Origin: JALYGY01 sp963800975
Lineage (GTDB): Bacteria > Actinomycetota > Rubrobacteria > Rubrobacterales > Rubrobacteraceae
DNA length: 64,000 nucleotides
Assembly (NCBI GenBank): GCA_963800975.1
Contig: CAWDDB010000014.1
Location: 310,001 to 374,000, forward strand
Direction: 5' to 3'
Shown: one piece after another, positions 37,448 through 49,736 of the stretch
Layout of the letters: each line of letters begins with the position of its first letter
Numbering within the stretch: the stretch's first letter is position 1
Made by a program: the position numbers and the translations under genes
The notes under the pieces: model-generated
Databases searched by the model: none
Seen by the model: only the letters and a program-made list of their open reading frames with translations
What the model was told of the DNA's origin: nothing

Positions 37448-40400
37448 TCAGGTGTCTTCGCCCCGGAGAAGTGCTTCGTAGAGCGCCCTCGTCTCCGGCG
37501 TCGGTTGCGAGCCGAGATCGTTTTGCAGCTTCTCGACCAGGGTCTGGTAGTGCCTGATGGCCTGCCCGCGTTCGCCTGCGGCCGCGTAGCTGCGCATCAA
37601 CTCCCTGTGGGCGCCTTCGGAGTAGCCGTCCAGGGCCACGACCTTGCGGTACGCCTCGGCCGCCTCGGCGTGGCGTTCCTCACCGAAGCGCAGCGCCCCA
37701 AGGGTGAGCAGCGCTTCGAGGTGCTCACGCCTGAGCTCTTCCTGGCGAACCAGAACCCACTCGCTCCCCAGGAAGTATTCCAGGAAGTCCCCTTCGTAAA
37801 GCGCGACGGCTTCCTCCAGAGCGGAGATGGCTACGACCGGCGCTTCGGCACCGAGCCTTCTCGCCTCTTCGAGCTTCGACTCGAAGTCTTCGACGTCGAA
37901 GGAGTAGGGCAGGGATCGGTCGAAGGCGTACCGGCCACCCTCGAAGGAGACCCACTCCGGGCCGCCTAGCGCCTTCCTCAGGCGGCGCAAGGCCTCGTGG
38001 AAGTTGCCGCGCAGACGGGAGGGGGAGGCCTCGGGCCAGAGGTCGAGCCCTATCTGCTCCTTGGTTCGGGAGGAATGGCTCAGCAGGTAGTAGAGCAGCT
38101 CCCTGGGTTTGGCGTAGGTCCACTCGGAGGAGGCTATGGTGTGCTCGCCACGCTCCACCCGCGCGGGCCCGAGGGCGAAGATGCGGAGCTCGGGAGGCGC
38201 AGGCGGCTCCGCCGACGCCGTGTCCCCCGGAGTCGGCTGCCCGCCGTCTTCGCGGGTTGTTTCTGGCTCGTTCAGCGCCAGCGCGACGGCCTGCTCGAGC
38301 GTCATCGCCCGCCCCTCGGCCCTGGCCGTTTCCCACGCCGTTTCGCCCAGCTGCGAATGGGTGGCGGCCAGGAGGGCCCCGTAATCGGTGGGCGTGTGGT
38401 CCCAGAGTACCAGGGCAAGACCGATCTCTTCCCGCAGGGTCTCCGCCGCCACCCACAGTTGCACCGCCCGGGCCGGTCGTCCCTGCAAAGCGGCGACCGC
38501 CGCCAGTCCCAGCAAGCAATAAGAGGTCTTCGGCTTGTTACCCAGCTTCCGCAACGCGCGGAGTTCCTCCTCGAGCAGGGAGATCGCCCGATCGTGATCT
38601 CCCCCTTCCAAAGCGGCCAGCCACAGGTACTCCTGGGCCTGCCCCGCGACCAGCTCTATGGCCGTGGAGAGCTCGGAGAATTCCTCGGCATCTGAGACAC
38701 CGCGCGTCCCATCCATCATCTCCCCGAAAAGATCCAGGCTCTCCTCGAGCAGCGTCGCCGCCCGATCCAGGTCCTCCTCGTACAGCGCCACCATCCCGAG
38801 GAAGACGAGCAATTCGCCGATAGCCCGCCGGTCCGCGAAAGATCGCCGCATCGCCTCGGCCTCTTCGCAAAGCGCCGCCAGGTGCTCCCTGTCGTCCTGA
38901 TGCAATACGGCGTGTCCCAGCTTAGCAAGCGAGGCCGCGACGCCCGATTCGTCCCCAAGTTCCTTAAACAGTCCAAGGCCCTCTTCGAGCAGCGCTATCG
39001 ACGAATCGAGGTCCCCCTGGTAGAGCGCCATCCACCCGGCCTGGTCGAGCGCCCTCGCCCGCTCGAAAACGGGCGAAGCGCTGCTCCCGGCGAGCTCCCT
39101 CTCCAGCCACCGCCGCCCCTCGCTCAGGTATCCGCGCTTGTACCAGAACCCTCCCAGCACCCCGGCCATCCGCAACCCCAGGCCGGCGTCCCCGCCCTCT
39201 AGCGACCAGCCCAGGGCCGCCCTGAGGTTGCCGTGGTCGGACTCCAACCGCTCGAGCCAGGCCCCCTGTTGAGCCCCGCTCAATCCCGGCTCGGCCTCCT
39301 CGGCCAGGCCCAGGAACCACGCGGCGTGCCGGCGTCGGACGGCCTCCGCCTCCCCCATTTGGTCATCCATGCCGGTCGCGGCCTCCAGGCGCTCAAGCCC
39401 GTACTGGCGAACGGGCTCAAGCATTCGGTAGCGCAACCCGTTCTCGTCCCCTACCTCGGCCACCACCAGGGACTTATCGACAAGCCTTCCCAGAAGGTCG
39501 AGCACCCGGCCGCGTTCGAGACCGTCGCCCCCGCACACCGCCTCAGCCGCCTCCAGCGTGGAGCCCCCGGCGAAAACCGAGAGCCTGCGGAAGAGAACCT
39601 GCTCATCCCCCGAGAGAAGTCCGTGGCTCCAGTCCATCGTCGCTCTGAGCGTCTGGTGGTGAGGAAGAGCCGTCCTGCTGCCTGCGGCGAGCAACCCAAA
39701 ACTGTCGTCGAGCCGGGAGGAGATCTGCTCCACCGACAACGCCTTCACCCTCGCGGCCGCGAGCTCTATGGCCAGCGGTATCCCATCCAGCCGGTACAAC
39801 ACCTGCGCCACGGCTGCTGCGTTCCGCTCGGTGATCGCGAACGAGGGCTTGACCGCCACGGAACGGTCCGCGAACAGCTTTGCCGCCTCGTAGCGCTCGA
39901 GGCCTTCGGCCGCGGGCAGATGACGAAGGTCCGGGAACGAGAGCGGGGGTACGGGCCAGGCCACCTCGCCCGTGATCCCGAGCGCCTCGCGGCTCGTAGC
40001 CAGGATCCGCAGGTCGGGGCAGGCCCGCAACAGGAAGCCGGCGAGCTCGGCGCAGGCGTCGATAAGATGCTCGCAGTTGTCCAGGATCAGGAGCACCCTC
40101 CTGGCGCCAAGGTGCTCGGCCAGCGCCTGCTCGAGAGAGAGATCATGCTGCTCGCGCACGCCCAGTACAGAGGCGACCTCCTGCGCTATGAGATCCGGGT
40201 CAGAGAGCGAGGCCAGCTCCACCAACCACACGCCGTCCTCGAATCCCCCCACGATGCCGGCGCCGACGGCCAGGGCGAGGCGCGTCTTTCCGCAGCCACC
40301 GGGTCCGGTGAGCGTGAGAAGGCGGTGCTCGGCTAGCAACCGTCCTACCTCGGAGATCTCCTGCTCCCGACCTACGAGGCTCGTGAGTTGGGCCGGTAGG

Positions 40401-40480
40401 TTGGAGGGTGGGCCCCCCGAACGGTCTTCGTGACGCGGCGCGCCAAGCGGCCCGCCGACTTCGGCGTTACCCCTGCTCAT
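37448..40480 (-). CDS. STAND (NB-ARC-like) ATPase with C-terminal SARP/BTAD module
   Basis: 1,010-residue regulator. The ATPase has Walker A TGPGGCGKTRLAL at 58-70, Walker B LLILDNCEHL near 130, ILATSREALG (sensor) and GIPLAIELAAARVKAL (the GxP motif). A TPR-rich section follows (about 430-700; repeated DRAATLLEESL-type helices). The C-terminus from about 745 carries an OmpR-like winged helix (YAKPRELLYYLLSHSSRTKEQIGLDLWP) and then a BTAD domain (DFESKLEEARRLG to the end). Classical SARPs such as AfsR have the opposite order, DNA-binding domain first. It should act as a signal-gated transcription activator. ATG 40480 is preferred (GGGGAAGCGAGG upstream); ATG 40579 is possible but lacks a site. 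Confidence 0.9.
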   Translation of the reverse strand: MSRGNAEVGGPLGAPRHEDRSGGPPSNLPAQLTSLVGREQEISEVGRLLAEHRLLTLTGPGGCGKTRLALAVGAGIVGGFEDGVWLVELASLSDPDLIAQEVASVLGVREQHDLSLEQALAEHLGARRVLLILDNCEHLIDACAELAGFLLRACPDLRILATSREALGITGEVAWPVPPLSFPDLRHLPAAEGLERYEAAKLFADRSVAVKPSFAITERNAAAVAQVLYRLDGIPLAIELAAARVKALSVEQISSRLDDSFGLLAAGSRTALPHHQTLRATMDWSHGLLSGDEQVLFRRLSVFAGGSTLEAAEAVCGGDGLERGRVLDLLGRLVDKSLVVAEVGDENGLRYRMLEPVRQYGLERLEAATGMDDQMGEAEAVRRRHAAWFLGLAEEAEPGLSGAQQGAWLERLESDHGNLRAALGWSLEGGDAGLGLRMAGVLGGFWYKRGYLSEGRRWLERELAGSSASPVFERARALDQAGWMALYQGDLDSSIALLEEGLGLFKELGDESGVAASLAKLGHAVLHQDDREHLAALCEEAEAMRRSFADRRAIGELLVFLGMVALYEEDLDRAATLLEESLDLFGEMMDGTRGVSDAEEFSELSTAIELVAGQAQEYLWLAALEGGDHDRAISLLEEELRALRKLGNKPKTSYCLLGLAAVAALQGRPARAVQLWVAAETLREEIGLALVLWDHTPTDYGALLAATHSQLGETAWETARAEGRAMTLEQAVALALNEPETTREDGGQPTPGDTASAEPPAPPELRIFALGPARVERGEHTIASSEWTYAKPRELLYYLLSHSSRTKEQIGLDLWPEASPSRLRGNFHEALRRLRKALGGPEWVSFEGGRYAFDRSLPYSFDVEDFESKLEEARRLGAEAPVVAISALEEAVALYEGDFLEYFLGSEWVLVRQEELRREHLEALLTLGALRFGEERHAEAAEAYRKVVALDGYSEGAHRELMRSYAAAGERGQAIRHYQTLVEKLQNDLGSQPTPETRALYEALLRGEDT

Positions 40481-40593
40481 CCTCGCTTCCCCGCGCTCGT
40501 CATAAAGTTCACGTACCGGTTTGGTGGCCCAGCGTAACAGCCAGCCAGGGCCCTTGCACCTTGCAAACGGGTGATCCATGCGGAGAAAATCAT

Positions 40594-40611
40594 CGTAACG
40601 AGGACGTTACG
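40594..40611. promoter_or_regulatory. 18-bp dyad upstream of the STAND-BTAD regulator
   Basis: CGTAACGAGGACGTTACG has perfect 7-bp arms and a 4-nt centre. It lies 114 bp upstream of the ATG at 40480 and overlaps the end of the small gene at 40607. It could be an autoregulatory site. Confidence 0.4.
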
Positions 40612-40945
40612 GCGTAGCTGCTGTGGGTGTTCCGGGGCACGCTACTAGCCCCCAGAGGTCACGATAGGCTTCGAGGACGACCTTCCTGCAGTTCTCGGGG
40701 AGTTCGGAGAACGGGATCTCCAGCCTCAACCGCTCGCCTGCCGGTCGTCCGCGACGGAGCGTGCTGCCGTCTCCGATCCCGCGCGGGTTCTCCCCCATGG
40801 TCAAGTACGGATACTCGCCCGGTCTCTTGAGGGAAAGCAAGCCGGTAAAGACGGCGGTGTAGCGTTCGGCGGTCACGCCGCCGGCGTCGTAGCATCAGAC
40901 GTAGCGGGGCACGCCGGTCTGGCAGCAAGCGCACTTTCCTGTCAC
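40607..40945 (-). pseudogene. Conserved small protein gene with an in-frame TGA
   Basis: From GTG 40945 the frame reads VTGKCACCQTGVPRYV, then TGA (40897-40895), then CYDAGGVTAERYTAVFTGLL and on to the stop at 40607. In total this is about 112 codons. The part after the TGA looks like a genuine protein (YDAGG-TA-RYT motif, then ENPRGIGDG). Part before it has a CxxC pair (CACC) of zinc-ribbon style. If the TGA is real, translation might restart at GTG 40876 and give an 89-residue product. A single base change (for example TCA or TGG to TGA) would explain it. Selenocysteine is unlikely. The function is unknown. Confidence 0.55.
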
Positions 40946-41045
40946 CGAGTCCCATAGCCCCACGATTATCCCCGAATGTTTGACCGCGCGAGCGGCCGGG
41001 GGCAGAATTCATCACATTACCAGAGCCGAGCCGGGAGGTGTGAGC

Positions 41046-41657
41046 GTGAGCGAAGGTTTCGTGTCGCGCGGTTTTCGGGGCCGCCGCAGGCGGACGGAGA
41101 GTGACGATCGCCTGCCGCCGGGCCAGTACCTGGTCGACGGCTTCCCGGTGCTCTCGGCGGGTCCCACACCACACATCCCGCTCGAGGAGTGGGACTTCTC
41201 GGTCGTCGGGGAGATCGACGAGCCCAAGAGGTGGAGCTGGGAAGAGTTCCGCGCTCTCCCCTCAGAGGAGATCACGCGCGACATCCACTGCGTCACCAAG
41301 TGGTCCAAGTTCGACACCAGGTGGGAAGGGGTCAGCGTGGACGCCCTGCTCGAAGGCGTGGAGACCGCGGCGGAGTACGTCACGGCTTTCTGCGACGGGG
41401 GCTACACGACGAACCTGCCCCTGGAAGACGTGACGGGCGGCAGGGCCTGGGTCGCCTTCGCCTACGACGGCGAGCCGCTGGAACCCGAGCACGGAGGACC
41501 TGCGCGCCTGCTCGTGCCGCACCTCTATTTCTGGAAGAGCGCCAAGTGGGTTCGGGGACTGCAGCTCACCGCCTACGACATACCGGGCTTCTGGGAGTCG
41601 CTCGGCTACCACGACTACGGCGACCCGTGGCGCGAGCAGCGCTACTGGGGGGACTAG
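41046..41657 (+). CDS. Molybdopterin-dependent oxidoreductase, YedY/sulfite-oxidase fold
   Basis: 203-residue protein with the sulfite-oxidase molybdopterin fold (PF00174). C82 in DIHCVTKWSKFDTRWEGV is the expected Mo ligand. Other family motifs are FCDGGYTTNLPLED, GRAWVAFAYDGEPLEPEHGGPARLLVP and YFWKSAKWVRGL. No Tat or Sec signal is seen, so it is a cytoplasmic member, shorter than periplasmic YedY. The start is GTG 41046, 6 nt after GGGAGGT; GTG 41040 is an alternative. It is followed after one base by a flavin reductase gene and then DUF6510, so the three probably form one electron-transfer system. The substrate is unknown. Confidence 0.9.
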   Translation: MSEGFVSRGFRGRRRRTESDDRLPPGQYLVDGFPVLSAGPTPHIPLEEWDFSVVGEIDEPKRWSWEEFRALPSEEITRDIHCVTKWSKFDTRWEGVSVDALLEGVETAAEYVTAFCDGGYTTNLPLEDVTGGRAWVAFAYDGEPLEPEHGGPARLLVPHLYFWKSAKWVRGLQLTAYDIPGFWESLGYHDYGDPWREQRYWGD

Positions 41658-41658
41658 C

Positions 41659-42408
41659 GTGGCGCCCGTACAGCCGGCGAGGCTGACGTGGCGCATCGGC
41701 GAGGTGGTCGAGTCCAGGGCGGCCACGCCCCACGCCAAGAGTCTCTTCCTCGAGGTTCCCGGCTGGGAAGGGCACAAGGCGGGCCAGCACGTCGACCTCA
41801 GGCTCACCGCCGAAGACGGGTACCAGGCCCAGCGCAGCTACTCGATCGCCTCGGCACCCGAGGACGAAAGGCTAGAGCTGGCCGTCGAGCGCCTCGAAGA
41901 CGGCGAGGTCTCCCCTTACCTGACGGATGAGCTCAGGCCGGGCGACAGGCTCGAGCTGCGCGGCCCGATCGGGGGCTGGTTCACCTGGGAGGAGAGCGAC
42001 GGCGGCCCGCTGTTCCTCGTGGCCGGGGGATCCGGCATCGCTCCTCTGGGGGCCATGATCCGGCACCGCGCGGCCACCGAAAGCGACGTCCCATGCCGCC
42101 TCCTGTTCTCGTCCCGCTCGCGTGAGGAGGCTATCTACGCCGACGAACTGGACGAGCTCGCCGCGACGGATGGCTCCCTCGAGGTGGTCTACACCTTCAC
42201 CCGATCCCAGCCCCCAGGCTGGACGGGCTACGCTCGGCGCATCGACGGTGAGATGCTGAGGGAGGTCGCGCCATCGCCAGAGGCGAAACCCCTCGCCTTC
42301 GTCTGTGGCCCGACGCCGCTCGTGGAATCCGCGGCCACGGCGCTCGTGGACCTTGGGCACGACGCCGGCACCATAAAGACCGAACGCTTCGGACCGACTG
42401 GAGGATAG
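41659..42408 (+). CDS. FAD-binding ferredoxin-reductase-type oxidoreductase
   Basis: 249-residue reductase of the FNR superfamily. The FAD motif is RSYSIAS at 59-65, the nucleotide-binding motif is VAGGSGIAPLGAMIRH near 115, and the C-terminal CGPTPLVESA motif is near 218. There is no ferredoxin (2Fe-2S) domain in the chain. It would pass electrons from NAD(P)H to a partner, most simply the molybdopterin protein encoded one base upstream. The start is GTG 41659. The next gene begins 2 bp after its stop. Confidence 0.9.
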   Translation: MAPVQPARLTWRIGEVVESRAATPHAKSLFLEVPGWEGHKAGQHVDLRLTAEDGYQAQRSYSIASAPEDERLELAVERLEDGEVSPYLTDELRPGDRLELRGPIGGWFTWEESDGGPLFLVAGGSGIAPLGAMIRHRAATESDVPCRLLFSSRSREEAIYADELDELAATDGSLEVVYTFTRSQPPGWTGYARRIDGEMLREVAPSPEAKPLAFVCGPTPLVESAATALVDLGHDAGTIKTERFGPTGG

Positions 42409-42410
42409 CC

Positions 42411-42677
42411 ATGGACGAGCACAGGCTGGACGGGAACGTCGCCGCAGGAATCCTCGGAGAAGTCTTCACGCTCGAGGTCACCGCAGCGGAGGGTGCCTGC
42501 GACAATTGCGGCGCCGTGGCTCACGTCGGCGAGGCGATGGCATACGTCACCGAGATCGGCTCGGTGGTGCGCTGCGCAAGCTGCGACAACGCCCTCATCC
42601 GCGTCGCCCAGAACCCCCGCGGCTACTTCCTCGACCTGCGAGGCGTGAGCTACCTGCGGTTCCAGACCGCTCCCTGA
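42411..42677 (+). CDS. DUF6510 zinc-ribbon protein
   Basis: 88 residues. After a short helical start (LDGNVAAGILGEVF) there are two cysteine pairs, CDNC at 30-33 and CASC at 55-58, forming a probable zinc ribbon. They are followed by NPRGYFLDLRGVSYLRF. The family is small and uncharacterised. Its place as the third gene of the molybdopterin/flavin module, with only 2 bp between genes, suggests a subunit or assembly role for that system. The cysteines could alternatively hold iron. Confidence 0.85.
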   Translation: MDEHRLDGNVAAGILGEVFTLEVTAAEGACDNCGAVAHVGEAMAYVTEIGSVVRCASCDNALIRVAQNPRGYFLDLRGVSYLRFQTAP

Positions 42678-42690
42678 TCGACCAGAAACC

Positions 42691-42748
42691 GGAAACAGCG
42701 CCGCAAAACAAGAGGGGGATCGGATCACCGGTCCCCCTTCCTGTTTCC
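42691..42748. terminator. Nested hairpin terminator, probably bidirectional
   Basis: GGAAACAG (42691) pairs with CTGTTTCC (42741). Inside, AGGGGGA (42713) pairs with TCCCCCT (42732), with a further CGG/CCG pair at the tip. It lies 13 bp after the DUF6510 stop and faces the leftward glyoxylate genes, with a T/C-rich right flank. It may end both transcripts. Confidence 0.65.
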
Positions 42749-42758
42749 TATAAGAAGT

Positions 42759-42947
42759 TTACGCGTTGTCGGACGGCTTGATAAAGAAGGCCGGGTCCTC
42801 GGCTGCGAAAGCCAGCCACTCGTCTTCTGCCTCGCGCTTCGCAACTTCGGGACCGCTTGCCGCACCGACCTGCCCCGGAGCCGTTGAAGTTTCAGGCAGC
42901 AGACGCCCCTGCCCTTCTCCGGCCTTGCCTACGTCGCTCTCCGTCAA
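42759..42947 (-). CDS. Possible small protein downstream of isocitrate lyase
   Basis: 62-codon frame starting at TTG 42947 (AAAGGGG upstream). It is rich in Gly, Glu and Ala and ends DEWLAFAAEDPAFFIKPSDNA. It lies 64 bp past the isocitrate lyase stop on the same strand and runs up to the nested hairpin. The balanced C-terminal half looks protein-like, but no family is recognised and the opposite strand is open too. It could be noise. Confidence 0.35.
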   Translation of the reverse strand: MTESDVGKAGEGQGRLLPETSTAPGQVGAASGPEVAKREAEDEWLAFAAEDPAFFIKPSDNA

Positions 42948-43011
42948 TCACCACCCCTTTCTCCGCTTACAGAAAAGGGAGCTGGAGACTCCAGCCCCTA
43001 GTACCTGAAAC

Positions 43012-44352
<1,341 letters not shown>

Positions 44353-44556
44353 CGACTCTCCTCTCCTACCGCAGTTCGCCAGCCACTTAAGTGCTCAGCA
44401 AATATACGTGCGGTTTGCATTCTACCATTGTGTACACCTTCTCCGATCGCGTCAAATGGTGCGGGCGCGGGTCGGCTGTCTGGCAGAGGGAGAGGACCGG
44501 CGACCTTTGGGCGGCGCCGCCGGTCTGGATGTCGTGGAGGTCGGCTATCTTCTCTC

Positions 44557-46158
<1,602 letters not shown>

Positions 46159-46264
46159 GCCTTACCGGACTCCTCTCTACCGCTGTGCGCGACGACTTGA
46201 CCAGAGCAAAGCACTCTAGCAAGGCGCCGCGCCGCGCGCTCGGAGAGGTGAGGGAGCGCCGCCC

Positions 46265-46471
46265 CTAGGCGGCGGCAGCCTCAGCAGGAACCTCCCGCGG
46301 CGTCCGCCGCACGTAGACGATGCAAGACGTCGGGACGCACCGCCACCTGTACAGAACCTGGAATTCCTCGAACCCGATCTTCACCCGCGTCCCGATGGAC
46401 GGCGGCCCATCCTCGTGGCGCCGCTCCAGAATCTCCTCGGTCTCGGGGTCCCTGTACTGTACCGGAATCAT
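46265..46471 (-). CDS. Small conserved-looking protein upstream of malate synthase
   Basis: 68 residues from ATG 46471, preceded by AGGAGG. It has a charged first half (IPVQYRDPETEEILERR) and a strand-rich second half (VKIGFEEFQVLYRWRCVP), ending in a Pro/Ala-rich tail. No family is certain. It is the first gene on the strand leading into aceB (106 bp gap), and lies 78 bp downstream of a probable LysR-type site, so it may be part of the glyoxylate operon. Confidence 0.7.
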   Translation of the reverse strand: MIPVQYRDPETEEILERRHEDGPPSIGTRVKIGFEEFQVLYRWRCVPTSCIVYVRRTPREVPAEAAAA

Positions 46472-46548
46472 ATCTTCCTCCTCTCGAACCAACTGCCACA
46501 AAGATACAGACGCACCCGTCATCAGTCCAATTGTTTGCACGTATCGCT

Positions 46549-46569
46549 GATATAGGTTTTACTTATATC
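46549..46569. promoter_or_regulatory. Candidate LysR-type operator
   Basis: GATATA, a 9-nt spacer and TATATC form an AT-rich inverted repeat in an otherwise GC-rich region. It fits the interrupted dyad (T-N11-A style) bound by LysR regulators. It lies between the small gene at 46471 and the divergent LysR gene at 46693. Confidence 0.5.
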
Positions 46570-46692
46570 TAGAAGCTTTGGGTCTCGGGCATCGGGGTGT
46601 GGGGTTGTCCGGCGCGGCTCGGGGTTGGTGTCGAGCCTTCGCGTGAACCTCCGAAACCCGGGCCTGCGGGCTGGCGACAGAAGGGAGCGACC

Positions 46693-47652
46693 GTGCTGTT
46701 TCGACAGATGGAGTGTTTTCTGGCGGTGGCGCGGCTCGGGAACCTGAGCCGGGCGGCGGAGGAGATGTTCCTTACCCAACCGACCCTCACGGCCCGGCTC
46801 AAGGCGCTGGAGGAGGAGGTTGGGGATCAGCTCTTCGTGCGGACCAGCCGGGGGATGCGTCTAACGGAGGCGGGGAAGGAGTTCCTGCCCTACGCGGAGC
46901 GGTGCCTTGGGAGCTTCGAGGAAGGCAAGCGGCATCTGGAGGAGCTGCGGGGCGCAACGGGGGGCAGGCTTGTGCTCGGGGCTTCGCCGGGGGTCGGAAC
47001 CTACGCGTTGCCGGGTCTGCTCGAGAGGTTTACGGCCGCCCACCCGCGGGTCTCGGTCTCGGTCCGGACCGGGCATTCGGAGGACATCCTGGAGATGGTT
47101 GTGCGCGAGGAGGTGCAGCTCGGGCTGACGCGCTCGATGCGCCATCCCGAGGTCGAGAGCCTGCGCCTGTACGAGGACGAGATGGTGCTGGTCGTGGATC
47201 CCAGCCACCGGTTCACGGCGAAGGGGGTTGCGGACCTGGCGGAGATCGGGGGCGAGCAGCTCATCCTCTTCGACAACAGCTCGAGCTACTATGAGCAGAC
47301 GCAGGCGCTGTTCAGGAACGCGGGGATCAGGGAGCTCAGGACGCTGGAGGTGGACAACATCGAGGCCGCCAAGAGGATGGTCGAGCACAGGCTGGGGGTG
47401 GCTTTCCTGCCGCGGACGGCCATAGTAAGGAGCGTCTCGGCCGGCAACCTCGCACTGATCACGATCCGAGAGAACCCCGGCATGATGCGAACCATCGTCG
47501 CCCTGAAACGGAGGGACGTGCCGACTAGCGGACCCGTCGCCGCGTTCCTCGAGGTCGCCGGCACCCTGGGCGAGCCTCAGGACCGGGCCCAGCTCTCCCC
47601 CACCCTCGCCACCGAGTTCGAGAACCTGCAGCTCATAGACCTGTTTACGTAG
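46693..47652 (+). CDS. LysR-family transcriptional regulator
   Basis: 319-residue LTTR. The N-terminal winged HTH reads MECFLAVARLGNLSRAAEEM and TQPTLTARLKALEEEVGDQLF. The periplasmic-binding-like effector domain spans about 90-300 (RLVLGASPGVGTYALPGLL start; GLTRSMRHPEVESLRLYEDEMVLV). The start is GTG 46693 after AAGGGAG; upstream in-frame sequence is not family-like. It diverges from the glyoxylate genes and may control them and itself; the effector could be a small acid such as glyoxylate, by analogy only. A terminator-like hairpin follows. Confidence 0.92.
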   Translation: MLFRQMECFLAVARLGNLSRAAEEMFLTQPTLTARLKALEEEVGDQLFVRTSRGMRLTEAGKEFLPYAERCLGSFEEGKRHLEELRGATGGRLVLGASPGVGTYALPGLLERFTAAHPRVSVSVRTGHSEDILEMVVREEVQLGLTRSMRHPEVESLRLYEDEMVLVVDPSHRFTAKGVADLAEIGGEQLILFDNSSSYYEQTQALFRNAGIRELRTLEVDNIEAAKRMVEHRLGVAFLPRTAIVRSVSAGNLALITIRENPGMMRTIVALKRRDVPTSGPVAAFLEVAGTLGEPQDRAQLSPTLATEFENLQLIDLFT

Positions 47653-47698
47653 TAGAGACGCCCCGGCCGGGCGTCTTTTCCCGCCGGGGCGTCTCTAC
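47652..47698. repeat. Palindrome, repeat family copy 3, containing a terminator
   Basis: GTAGAGACGCCCCGGC (47652) and its exact complement at 47683 form a 16-bp stem. Within the loop side, GACGCCC (47657) can instead pair with GGGCGTC (47669), followed by TTTT at 47676. That second fold is a classical intrinsic terminator for the LysR gene, whose stop overlaps the element's first base. The outer arms match the palindrome at 22593. Confidence 0.85.
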
Positions 47699-47724
47699 GG
47701 TTCGGGTTTCGTCACAAGATCGAT

Positions 47725-48542
47725 TCAGGCGCGGCGGACCCGGGCGCGCAGGGCGGCGAAGGCCAGGCCGAAAGAAATGACGCTCACGGCGGCGACGGCG
47801 CCGACGGCCCGAAGCAGGTCGGCGGCGATCCAGCCGTCGGAGATCAGGGCCCGCAGGCCCGCGAGCAGGTAGGTGACGGGGTTGTAATCGGCGACGTTGG
47901 CGAGCCAGCCCGTGAGGGCGTCTTGAGGCAGGAACGTCGTGGTCAGGAACGCGAACGGGAAGAAGAGGACGAAAGAGGAGTTCACGGCGGCGGGGTTGCC
48001 GGTGCGGAGCGCGATCGCGTAGGGGAATCCGGTGAAGGCCAGCCCCCAGAAACCGCTCAGCGCCAGGAAGGCGAGCACGCCGAGGGGGCCCGTCGCGAAG
48101 CCGACGCCCAGGATAAAACCGAGCGTGAGCACCGGCACGCAGAGCGCGATCACGAGCGCGAGGTCGGCGACCATCAGCCCGAGGAGCAAGCTGTAGCGGT
48201 TGACCGGCGAGACGAGCAGGCGGTCGAAGTACCCGGACTGGATGTCCGTAACCAGCGCCGAAGCACGCGAGATGCCCGTGACGGCGAAGACGATCGCGAC
48301 GGGAAGCTGGAAAGCCAGGTAGTTGTCGACGCCGGTGAAGGCCGAGACGTCCGAGAGGGCGCCGACGTTGACGACGAAGAAGAAGAGCGGCACGATCAGG
48401 CCGATAGCCAGCTGCCCTGGCTCGCGCAGAACTCCGCGCACGGCCCGACCCGCGACGCTCAGCAAGTCCCGCCAGAAGCCCGCGGGACGCGCCTCGATCC
48501 GGCTGTCGTCAGGGATCCGGGCGGCAGAGAGAGTGGCTTCGG

Positions 48543-48546
<4 letters not shown>
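47725..48546 (-). CDS. ABC-2 type exporter permease (DrrB-like)
   Basis: 273-residue membrane protein with six helices and the ABC-2 signature, including LVTDIQSGYFDRLLVSPVNRYSLLLG near 100 and the late LPQDALTGWLANVADYNPVTYLLAGLRA segment near 210. It pairs with the upstream ATPase to export a drug, lipid or polyketide-like molecule. Its GTG overlaps the TGA of the ATPase gene, so the two are coupled. It ends next to the repeat palindrome at 47652. Confidence 0.92.
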
Positions 48547-49525
<979 letters not shown>

Positions 49526-49736
49526 AGCTCTATCAACTCTCTGTGCACCTCCGTGCCTGGGATTTTGCCGCCGCGAGCCGGGTGCCTCCGCCGGTACCGA
49601 CCCACCGATCATGACCAGTTAATTGTACTTCTCGCACCCCGCCGTCCCACCGCTCAATCGGTCGCGATGGTGAATGTCTTGGGTCAGATCAAGGCGGGCT
49701 ATGCTCCTCGTCGAGGACCCTCGTCGGCCCCCCCTC

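Noticed and set aside
40895..40897. TGA as a selenocysteine codon.
   Set aside because: No SECIS-like hairpin stands out next to it, and no other selenium genes are seen; SBP56 does not contain selenocysteine. Misread or mutation is simpler.
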